DNA of 62,000 nucleotides from contig NMRA01000183.1 of assembly GCA_002633005.1 (NCBI GenBank), forward strand, positions 606,982-668,981, written 5' to 3'. Made by a program: the position numbers and the translations under genes. The notes beneath the pieces are model-generated. The model had not been told where the DNA came from. It did not search any database and saw only the letters and a program-made list of their open reading frames with translations. Shown here one piece after another: positions 35,075 through 44,932 of the stretch. This DNA comes from Phoronis australis. Its lineage: Eukaryota > Phoronida > Phoronidae. How positions within the stretch are numbered: position 1 is the stretch's first letter; the number at the start of each line of letters is the position of its first letter.

Positions 35075-36503
35075 CGCGTCGCGTGCACGCTCAGCGCAGT
35101 GACACGTAGGATGCGATCGCATTGATAGAACCAAATTATGTTTGTCCCTCATAACCTTAACCTCTTAACTGCAAACGACACATCTTCACCAAAATGTAAT
35201 CAACTGGTCCTTCGTCGAGTACTCTCGTAGATTTCTTTCAAAATTGCTCCGAAACGTTTTCAGTTATTACCAGCTGTCTGATCGAACCTGCAATCGACAT
35301 GCAATCGAAACCTCGGTCGTTATTCCATTTTGGGGTCTGAAAACTAACAGACTGACATTAGTGAAATTCTGTCACACTGCTTTTTGTGCATAAGTTAACT
35401 AAACACAAAAGGCTACGGGTCATGGTCGAATCACCAATAAAGATGGCCAAACTTGACTGCGTTCTGTGGACACAAGAATCACGCGAGTAAAAATATTGTG
35501 GTCATCAGCAGCTTCACTTGCAATTCGTCGCGATATCTCGCTGACAACGTGGAATGATCTTGCGCTTTTCGCGATATTCTTGCATTTACGGTACTTGTAA
35601 ATATTGCTGTCTTTGAAAAATCATGAACACGTTACCCATGTACATTCGTCAGCCACTTTGGTATTTTAAACAAAAGGCATTCAATGAAATGTTGTAGTCA
35701 TGATAAGAATTCTAGTATCAAGAAAGATCCAATTGACGGTTCATATCACCGGCTTTGAGATGTTTTAAAATAAGTCATATGTCTCTGTTGACGTACATTG
35801 CACAAGTTAGGTTATCATAATTTTTCATCAATACGATAAGGCATGTCCACAAATGTTTTCCCAGTCATTAGTAGAACCAATTTGGGTATTGTGTTGCTAT
35901 ATGAAATTATATTGAAAATATTCAAAAAACTCTTGAGAATTGGGTGTATATTTTAGCATTTTCCATCCACCATAAATAATGTCGTAGAAGATTATACAAC
36001 TGAAAAAATGTGCGTGTACAGAATATGACAGAAACTGTACATGTATTCCGCATCCTCAATCTGACAAAGTATAAAATTGCTCGGCTTGATTGTGACATTA
36101 ATTTATTTCCCCCGTGTTTCTGTAAGGATTCAAAGAAAATGTGAAAATTCGTCCTAAATACCCGATCAAGTGGGTGCTCTTTCCATGAAGAGACACATGC
36201 CCTTAACTGAAACCATCGCGTAGATGCTCATCCTGATGTCAGCCACTCGTATGAACAAGCTATATAATGTATGTCAAAACACCTGTAATACTTTTCCCTG
36301 CGTTCTCAGATGATAATTCTTAATTACCAGTGAGGAGTAGAACATTTAGTCATGGTAATGCCTAAAACAGTGTAAACGCGTGGTTAAATGGTGATCTAGC
36401 CAAGTGAGATGAGATTTACGGTTCATAATATGGGAAAACGCAAGCAGCATTGAGAAACAATGTTTATAAGCATAAACTCTTGTATTGTTTCGTGTTTTAG
36501 CAG

Positions 36504-36909
36504 GAAGTCGCGGCCGAAGGAAGCGATGGTGGAAAACCTAGTGGCGACGCTTATGAAATGAAAAACATTCCGTTCAAGGAGAGGCAAGGAATTCACGTAA
36601 ATCCGCTCGCAGAACCACCTAACTATGATGTTGCTAATGCAATGCATGGTAATGACAAAAAACCAGCTCAAATTGTACAGAAGTTAGACGAAGGTCTGAC
36701 GCACACGTGGCAATGTGATCAGAATGCGAACAGTTCATCTATGCAAACCTCAGAACCACTGTCGGGAGTCGGGAAACGACCTCTGATAAAGAAAAAATCG
36801 GGTGAGGCCCTTCATGCCCGATTTGTTGATGATGACGTCAAACCCAAAAGTGGCGACAGCCGCAGTTCTGCCGCACGACCGAGATTTAAACTGAAAAAAT
36901 CGCTCACAA
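36504..36909 (+). CDS. KCNB1: Kv2/Shab K+ channel, coding exon 3 (cytoplasmic C-tail)
   Basis: The exon encodes about 135 residues of hydrophilic tail, beginning EVAAEGSDGGKPSG and ending RFKLKKSLT plus the first base of a Ser codon. The acceptor may be TTTTAG (start 36501, adding one Gln) or TTTTAGCAG (start 36504); both are phase 0, matching the donor at 31450. The donor A|GTAAGT at 36910 is a perfect consensus. The sequence has Lys/Ser-rich stretches but no domain I recognise. Kv2 C-tails are long, poorly conserved and phosphorylated. Membership in this gene rests on strand, position between the core and exon 4, and phase agreement at both ends. Confidence 0.8.
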
Positions 36910-37240
36910 GTAAGTACAGTGGGTCTTGAAGTGGACAAACGTGTATTTCGTTAAATTGTTCTGTTTTGCCTTTTAAAATAATATTCACAACTACATGCAT
37001 TTACTGCGTAAGCCAACACTACCGTGTATTATCTTACTTAGATCCGGTCAGAGTAACTCCACATGCGATATGTGCAGACGAAAAAATCATGGCATTATCT
37101 TCCATTATCGGGGATCAAAACCTATGCCTAGCGACCAGTTCTGTTTTTTATAATGGCGCTTCTTTACTTCTGCTTCCCTTTCCCGTAAATCTTCTTGTTG
37201 TCTAACTATTTTAGCGTGATGTTATTGGCAACCATGGAGA

Positions 37241-37822
37241 CCTCGCTGGTTCCTCAAGAGCCGCTAGGTGGTCGGTAGCCAGCACACAGGTATCACTTAA
37301 TTTTACACGGAAATTTTTTTACACCGGCATTTCTGATTGGCTAGTCAAATTCTCAACAGGCAGCGCTTTACGCAAACAAACTGACATGACTGGTGGAGCA
37401 AGTCTAAATGTGGTCTGTTGTACAGAGAAATCGGTGTTTAAAATTTATGTTCAGGAAATCTAACCCAGAAATTGTGGTTGCGCCTTTTCGGAGTCCATCT
37501 GTATACTGTCGATGACTTTTGTTTACGCTACTGTCCTGTATTCATACAGTATAAATAACACCGCACCGGTTAAATCGGCCATATATGTGTTTATTGTACA
37601 TGTAATGCTTCAAGCACGCGACTATTTAAACATCACTTCAGAAACAAAATAGTTGCTGCTACGCCACGTGCATGACAAGGCTAAAAATCGTTCATAGTCC
37701 GCCATTTTTCCACGTTGTTAAAAAATTTAACCAATGACTGCCGAGGTTGCACCAACCAATGCTAAAGCGCGTGCTACTGCGTGATACCTTCGTGCTGGCT
37801 AGGCACGTAGGGAACCAGCGAG
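37241..37822. mobile_element. hAT-like MITE, copy 2
   Basis: This 582-bp element starts CCTCGCTGGTTCC and ends GGAACCAGCGAG, near-perfect terminal inverted repeats. It is flanked by CCATGGAGA and CCATGGTGA, a 9-bp direct repeat with one mismatch. Its interior is homologous to 34581-35023 but about 140 bp longer, mainly a segment near 37390-37520 that copy 1 lacks. It has no open frame. Confidence 0.75.
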
Positions 37823-38232
37823 CCATGGTGACAACAGCTACTTACAGACAATCGAAATCTGGTGAAACAGCCTTTCTGGAATAAGTTTGCACAATTAGCT
37901 GTATCTAGCTCATTGGTTTGCATGAGAATACGTGGTGTTGATCTTTTGTTGTATTACTAGACGCAACGAGGAGCATTGAAATGCGCCCACGATTGCATCG
38001 CAAACGGTGTGTTTCTATGGGTGTTTTAGTATGATAAAATGGCCATTAGATGGCTCGGAATGCGCCAAACCCAACCGAATTGAGCAGGTGGCGTCGTCTC
38101 TGTCAAGGAACTCCTAAGATGTAGAAGTAAACGCAAAAAAAACAATTGACACTAGGGGGCTAAGATATAGTCTGATTTGTCGGAAACTCGTCGTCACCTG
38201 CTGCCATCTCCATAGAAGCCATCAGCCGATTT

Positions 38233-39208
38233 CAGTGGCGGATCTAGGATATCACAAGGGGGGCCAACATTTTGTCCGGCTGTAAGCATTTGCGGAAACT
38301 GAACCACGATTGTAGATGCGCATAGCACCGAATGGGGGAGGTCGGGAGGGGCAAACCCCCCTCCCGCTCAGGAAATTTTTCTGTTTTTACCTCTAAAAAT
38401 CAAGCATTTTCATTGATTCCTGAAGTATTCTCTAAGACAAAAAAGGCAAAAAAAAAACGGGAAACGTGTCAAACCGACTAGAACTCACGACCTGGGGCAC
38501 AGCGCGGGCGTGCGTTACCACTACACCACCACGATTTAACTACTACTCTCATGCAAAAAGACCTACTTGTTTATGGTCCACTGCGTTTGCGTGCGAAACC
38601 TACTTCTTTTTGTAATGCTTATTACACGTTTTGTGCCATCGATTCTTAACAAATTTGTCGTATTTAAAATAGTCTTCAAATGCCCAAAAGACCAAATCCG
38701 TTTTTCTTGTTGGCAATAATGACGGGATTGCTTTGGAAATCGTCTTAAGATAAGGTTTGACAAAGAGAGTATTGCGAGTTTCTGAGTGATTCACTAAGGC
38801 TTCGATTAAAATTCACATCTTACCAGCAGCTTCTGTTTTTTCATCGTCACTCAGGTTCCATTTTCTTTAAAAAATGAAGTAAATTTTCTTCATTGCACAG
38901 TGGAGCAGACGACGGAAACGGAGTCGTAGTGCGCAGCGCCACTGCCGGTCGCCTGGGATATCGCGGGAGAGCCTATACTTAGCCATAGTTCCGTTACAAA
39001 TGCGCCGTGTTCCGAATTTGACACTTGAAATTTGAGCCCCCCCCCAAACACTAAAACTGCACACATTTAAATATTTTTTCATCCGTATAATTTTAATTAC
39101 TGGGGTTAATTAATAAACTCAACATATCCCTACGCTCTTGCTGTTTTATTTTTTTGCGGCAGCCAGTGGGGGGGGGGGCGGGCTCCCTGGGCCCCCCTAA
39201 ATCCACCT
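38233..39208. mobile_element. ~1-kb element with GGCGGATCTAGG-type ends
   Basis: The left end CAGTGGCGGATCTAGG is mirrored by the right end CTAAATCCACCTATAGG, and both ends lead into G runs (GGGGGGCC). The interior carries a tRNA-like segment and a short A-rich tract. Only the ends support it as a unit, so it may be two fragments side by side. Confidence 0.4.
38468..38541 (-). ncRNA. tRNA-like segment, probably a SINE remnant
   Basis: On the minus strand, GGTGTAGTGGTAACGCA (38511-38527) matches an RNA polymerase III A box and GGTCGTGAGTTCTAG (38478-38492) a B box, with tRNA-like spacing. The would-be acceptor arms do not pair well and no good anticodon loop forms. I therefore call it a tRNA-derived SINE head or decayed tRNA, and not a working tRNA. 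Confidence 0.55.
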
Positions 39209-39224
39209 ATAGGAATTTTACAAT

Positions 39225-40525
39225 GATCCTTCGAAGGGTTAAAGAGATACAGCTATACTGTAGGTACAAAAAGCAAAATTGGCCAAAGGGGGCGCCAGAA
39301 TAGTCAAAAGCATCTGCAAATCAACATCAGCCAGGGTCTTCACATGAGGAGCACAACCGGAAATTTTCATAATCGTCCTTTGAGTGGTTTGGCAGATAGA
39401 GCGGCAGACGTAAAAAACATGCGAAAATTTTTAATGGCCACTAGGTGGCGCAGAAAACATCAAATCTTCAGAAAATGGGTGGACGTTGTCATCTCCTTAT
39501 TAGAAACTTATTTGCCGAATTTTGAGAACATATATTCACGAACTCTGAAGATACGTAAAAAAGATTTTGCTACTAAGGGTCACAGTGGTATTTGGATTAG
39601 TTCGACATCTGTTACCGTTTGTCGTTGGCTCCATTGGAACACACCTTTCAAATTTCACAAACTCTTTCAAAGGGTTGAGGAGAATCGGCGTCAGACGCAA
39701 AAAACACCACTAGGGTGCGACACAGTCGTTGTCTTCTCACCAGGAACACATCTGTAAATTCTAATAACGATCCTTTAAGCGGTATGGCAGATAGGGAAGT
39801 GAACGCCAGAAAACAGATAACAAAAATGGCCACCAGTTGGCGCAGAAATCAAACTTATCCAAAAATGGAAAGGCGCTGTGTTCTCCTTTATAGAATCCTG
39901 TTTACCGTATTTCATGAGAAAGCATTACTGAAATCTAAAGATCGAGAGCCAAACGTAAAAGACACATTTTGCCACCAGCGGGCCCAGTTCGACACTCGTT
40001 ACCGTTTGTCGACGGCTACATAGGAATATATCCTCACAAAGCTCCTTCAAAGGGTTAAGGAGATTCGGACGCAGACAAAAAATGGCCACTAGGGTGTGAC
40101 GCAGTAGTCTGTCCCGCCCTAAAGTCAACGTAAATCGTGGTTCTTTCATCAGCAATACGTCCTGTACTTTTTATAATAATCCTTTGACCGGTATGGCAGA
40201 TAGAGAGGCGGACGCCAGAAAACGGACGCAAAAATAACAAAAATCTCCACAAAGTGCCGTAAAATTCGTCGATTCCGTCCGGAAATGGAAAGGCATCAGC
40301 ACCGCTGTATTAAGAATCCATTTGCCGAATTTCATGAACATTCGGAGATAAAGAGGCAAGCGCATAAAAATAAAATTGCCACTAGGGGGCACAGAGGTAT
40401 TCGGGTCCGTTCCAAAGTCGTGGCCATCTGTCGTTAGCCACATAGGAACATACTTGCCAAATTTCAATAAGATCCTGAAAGGTAGGAGATATATCCGCGA
40501 ACGCCCAGACAGAGATGGCGGCTAT
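39225..40525. repeat. Tandem array of ~400-bp units carrying CTCF-like cores
   Basis: Three rounds anchored by GGTATGGCAGATAGAG-like sequence at about 39382, 39779 and 40188 (period roughly 400). Each contains one or two versions of GCCACTAGGTGGCGCAG plus TTTCATGAACAT- and CATAGGAACATA-like phrases. A relative of the array lies at 50040-50830. Two cores, 39438-39451 and 40379-40392, match the vertebrate CTCF consensus without mismatch by eye. Confidence 0.75.
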
Positions 40526-41242
40526 GTGCACTCATATATAAATAGGACATAAAGAGCAGCTCGTAATTAAGATAAAGCGAGATGAAAAAGTATAACAGAA
40601 GTTAGTGGATCTTATTTATTTAGGACTTGTTCTCGCAACCGGCCACTGAAGCGTAGCCTGACGGTTGTAATCGGCAGCTTATACTAAATATGCACACGTC
40701 TGTGTTTACAGCTGTCAGTGCCGGGGGTAACTGACGGCACCTATAGGAAAGCTCCTCGTGTACGTAAGATGTAGGTATTCTGTGTTCGAGTGTGTTGTAC
40801 TTTATGTACCTGTGAACCATGTCTATTGCCCAGTTCACATGTCATAATCCTAACATTTAAGCTACAAGTTCAACTCTGACCTCGAACTATCGACTATGTG
40901 TTGGAGTTTATAGGTAGAATCTAACGCCACCAAGTGAGAAACTCATCTGCGTAAACTGTCCTATACTCGAACACACGATGTACATATTATATGCATCTTG
41001 AATTATGGTATTAAATAGAACAATAAGAGTGATTCTGGAAATAGTTTGGACTACATGTTCAAAAAATAGCCCCCAGGTGCAAGTCGAAGGCCTACTGGTT
41101 AGCAGGTGAGAGCGAATTTTGCTTAGAACACAATTTGCTGTAAAATCGAACTCACAACCCCTTCCGTTGCAGTATGCACACAAATCAATTCTGGTTTGTG
41201 TTACTGACATCACAGTGATGTGTGACCAACTTTTATTCACAG

Positions 41243-41607
41243 GTAAAGGGTCTAAATCACCGCCGAATAGTCCGAAAGTTAACGACGGCCTACAAGAGAA
41301 AAAGAAGTCAATTCTAAAAAGAGAGGCAATAAGTACAGACGAGACTGAGAAGCTACTCAAAGAACCATTTAAAGACAATAACGAACAGCGGTCAAAGCGA
41401 GTTGACTTAAATGAAACTGGTAGGAATGTTAACAGTACGAAGCTGTTCCCCGCCAATGCAAACGTTGATGAACTACTGGCGAACCATTCGAACGTGGACG
41501 AACCTGTGACACAGCAGTGTGACAGCAATAACCACGAGGTAGATGTCATTCACTTACGAGACTCTGATATTATGAACGTTGTGAGCTCCCTCAAGTCAGA
41601 CAGCTAG
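41243..41607 (+). CDS. KCNB1: Kv2/Shab K+ channel, coding exon 4 (C-terminus and stop)
   Basis: The exon starts after TTATTCACAG with GT, which completes the Ser codon left open by exon 3, and runs 121 further codons to TAG. The peptide begins SKGSKSPPNSPKV and ends VVSSLKSDS. It is acidic and Asn/Ser-rich, with proline-directed Ser sites, and has no known domain. Joining the four exons gives about 783 residues (784 with the CAG acceptor choice), somewhat shorter than vertebrate Kv2.1. I do not see the Ser-rich clustering motif known from mammalian Kv2 tails, but these tails diverge quickly. The two-sided phase match makes this exon likely. Confidence 0.8.
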
Positions 41608-44180
41608 CTCAGGTGTTCGTGGACGTTACTGACATGCGAGTATTTATTACGTAATCCAAATGCACATTTCGTACCTTTCCATCAACCCGCATTATTAACG
41701 GTAGGAAAAAGAGTCACATGGTGATAGTTTTTAACTCTAGGGAAATTCTCTCAGGTCCTTTGAAAAAATACGGGGCGGTTGCCCCCACCCCTTTGTTAGC
41801 CACCCATGGACTTGTCGTATGACTGAATTGCGTAGCTGTGTGGATAGCGTTCCTCTCCGAGAGGAAATTCGAGAAAATGAAAATGCTCGAGAATCTCCGG
41901 ATGGGAAGGGTCACTTGACAGTTAATGTTTCTCAGAAAATCTCTGGTTATCCAGAGGACCTCCGGTATTTGCGTAGTTACACATTTCCTCTCGGGAGTGA
42001 ATGTTTCTGCCCATGTGCGAACTTCAGTTACGCAGCTACACATTCTCCACTAGAATTTGAAGGATTGTGGGACAGCTGACGTCACGTAACACCGCTAGTA
42101 GCCATGGCTAAACGATTTGCGTGTCATAGATGTGAGTTCATGTAGCATCTATCCAAACTCGACTGCATGGTCACCGAGCAGGTGGTCACTTACGTGACAC
42201 TCTCTGAATTCTGGATTGGTTGACCCGTAACCCAAAAATCTGCCATTAGCTCTATATTGGACACGCGTTGTCTGTAAGAAGGTTAATGATTGAAGCTCGC
42301 ACATGCGCGGAAAAAGTTCACCTCCCAGCAAAAATTTGAGATTGCGAAAATACCTGTGTTATTCCGAATGAACTTTATCTTAAATTAACGTTGATTTAGA
42401 CAATCATGCACTGTTATGTGAGTAATTCTGTCCTAGAAGAACGCGAGCGTTCCACATCAAAATTCAAGGCTACATGTACTTGTCTATGATCTACAAGATG
42501 GAAAACTCTTCCGGATATAGCACAGTTTTGGAAAACTAGAAGTTTTCACGTCATTTTTCAATCCATTAAATACGTGTGCGTTTATGCATAATAATCACAC
42601 AGCATATAGTTATGAACCCCGGATGTTGCCGCACAATCTCAGTTTTATAATGCACACTTCATTTCCCATGCAGTGAGCTAATTTATTAAACTAACAACTA
42701 AATAAGCATAGTTCGTTAAAACTTGAGATTGTTTCCATGAAATGGATAGGTATATACTCAAATGCAATGCGCAGTTTGGTTTACTTGTGTTTTATGTTTT
42801 AACAAAAACCAAAATGTCAGAAGTCATTCCGTATTTCCATGTAGTCATTTTTGTTACAAGAATTATTACTGTATCAGCATGGAGGTAGGGTAATGTCTGA
42901 CAACCGATTTCAGAATGCTTATGTAAGTGTTACGCTTGATCTACATGTATGCCACGTCAATAAACTGGTCAGTTTGAGTAATGCAGTCGGGCATGTAACG
43001 AAATCGAAATTGTTTTTGATACTTCCGAACTCAAGATTAATAACTATTATTCTGTGCTTCACGACATTATGATTTACGGGGATGACTGCCTTGCACATGA
43101 TGACCTCAGGAATAGACCTAATTCACGCGGCGGACATTATAATCCAAAGCGAGACTCACTGCGATAAACAAATCGGAAGTTGACATTGTGTGAGTTAAAT
43201 GGCCGGTCTTGCGAGTCCAACCTGGTTATTAAATTTAAAAATGTGTCGATAATTAACCACAGAGACGTAGACCTAATACGTCCATCCAACTTAGCATAAC
43301 CTCGTTTTAGAGCTCAATTTCAGTTAACTGGACAGAGCAAGCATAGTTATCATGTTTCTTTAGGAGCTTCGTTCATCCGAGGGGAAAAGTGCTTGTGCCT
43401 TCTGACTGAGAGGGGATTTTTTTTGCCGAGTAAGGAGAAAAATCTAACTCCCGATCATATAGCACCTCCGCCCTGTTGCAAGCTATCATAGGCTCTGTCT
43501 CAAGTGGCATTTTGTGCTTTTTCATGTGATTTGAACTTGGCGGGAGAGAACTAGTGGAAATTTTAGGGCCTCATGGGGGGTACTGATTTCGGGGGATTTT
43601 CAATAATTTGGAGAAGGGAATAGGGCCGATATTCGGCTCCAAAATCGATGGATTGAAGGTCCTGACCTTTTTTGAAGGAAAAATGCATCATCTTTCAACC
43701 TGCAGTCATGAAAAGGCAGTCTGACTGGCCGAAGATTCTCCGGTCGTTACTTGCAATGATGCTCGGCAACCGAGACGCGACAAAATATGATCGAACTTTT
43801 CGAAAACATAAATTTTATACGGGCATATTTTCCGTCCTCGCGGCGTATGGCAACGACCCAACGCTTCCGAATCTCAATGTCCTTAGGGATTGTAAAGCAG
43901 ACAGTTGAGTGTCCGTATTTTTTCTAGCCGATCGAGCACTACGCGGAATACAACCAGTATGCCGATAAGCCAACAGAGCTATCGTAGCGAGCCTCGTTTA
44001 GGAACGCGCTTCCTGTCGGCGTGAATCAGGTCTACAACACTCAAGTCTGAACTCCAAATTTCGAGTTAGCTCTCGAAATCTCAAGATTCTACTCGACTTT
44101 GTATTTCGGACTTACGGATTATCAAGAAGAAACTAGCCACTCATCAGCGTGAACCGTTACATACTCGAGCAGAGAAAAAC
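41608..44180. other. 3' flank of Kv2 and intergenic DNA
   Basis: The Kv2 3' untranslated region should begin here. The first clear AATAAA in the sense direction that I noticed is at 42959-42964, about 1.35 kb after the stop, which is only a candidate. No other gene is recognised. Confidence 0.4.
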
Positions 44181-44755
44181 AGACACAAAGAAAATATTCT
44201 ATTATGAACTCTGTTTCGTGAAAGGTGACAGGGATAAGACAAACAGAAACAAAGAAAATATTCTATTGTGAACTCTGTTTCGTGAAAGGTGACAGGGATA
44301 AGACAAACAGACACAAAGAAAATATTCTATTGTGAACTCTGTTTCGTGAAAGGTGACAGGGATAAGACAAACAGACACAAAGAAAATATTCTATTGTGAA
44401 CTCTGTTTCGTGAAAGGTGACAGGGATAAGACAAACAGACACAAAGAAAATATTCAATTGTGAACTCTGTTTCGTGAAAGGTGACAGGGATAAGACAAAC
44501 AGACACAAAGAAAATATTCTATTGTGAACTCTGTTTCGTGAAAGGTGACAAGGATAAGACAGACAGACACAAAGAAAATATTCTATTGTGAACTCTGTTT
44601 CGTGAAAGGTGACAGGGATAAGACAAACAGACACAAAGAAAATAGTCTATTGTGAACTCTGTTTCGTGAAAGGTGACAGGGATAATACAGACAGACAGAC
44701 ACAAAGAAAATATTCTATTGTGAACTCTGTTTCGTGAAAGGTGACAGGGATGAGA
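44181..44755. repeat. 64-bp satellite, 9 copies
   Basis: Units starting AGACACAAAGAAAATATTCT repeat every 64 bases (44181, 44245, 44309, 44373, 44437, 44501, 44565, 44629, then one shifted by 4 bases). Copies differ at about one or two positions. The unit has no stop on the minus strand in the frames used, so it is read as long repetitive frames (YPCHLSRNRVHN and the like) that are artefacts. Confidence 0.96.
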
Positions 44756-44799
44756 CACACATTTGGTCATAGGCTCCACACAGCTTTTTCTGAAAAATA

Positions 44800-44932
44800 A
44801 CGAATTCTCTCTGCAAAATTTATGACAATACAAACGCTAGTCACTGACGTACGTTACTCCTCATAACTAATTCTCTCTGCAAAGTTTATGACAATACAAA
44901 CGCTAGTCACTGACGTACGTGACTCCTATAAT
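44800..44932. repeat. 66-bp two-copy direct repeat
   Basis: ATTCTCTCTGCAAARTTTAT through CACTGACGTACG is repeated at 44804 and 44870, with about three differences. It directly follows the 64-bp satellite but is unrelated in sequence. Confidence 0.85.

Larger units (their letters stand above)
31475..36503 (+). other. Kv2 intron 2 (~5.05 kb)
   Basis: The intron (31451-36500 or 36503) ends TTTTAGCAG. It contains the inverted 20-bp arrays (32181-32584), a G/C-rich two-copy element (32797-32924), a block of imperfect ~125-bp repeats (about 33425-33750), an element with 39-bp inverted ends (33874-35074), and a small hAT-like element nested in it. From 35080 to 36480 nothing is recognised. Confidence 0.85.
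36910..41242 (+). other. Kv2 intron 3 (~4.3 kb)
   Basis: The intron begins GTAAGT and ends TTATTCACAG. It holds the second hAT-like copy (37241-37822), a ~1-kb element with GTGGCGGAT-type ends and a tRNA-like segment (38233-39208), and the ~400-bp tandem array with CTCF-like motifs (39225-40525). From 40530 to 41240 nothing is recognised. Confidence 0.85.

Noticed and set aside
40908-41549. 213-codon minus-strand frame
   Set aside because: It is the antisense shadow of Kv2 exon 4, which has phase-consistent splice sites on the plus strand.
44263-44833. Minus-strand repetitive frames of 104-123 codons
   Set aside because: They are products of the 64-bp satellite. The unit length is not divisible by three, so the peptide simply cycles through frames.
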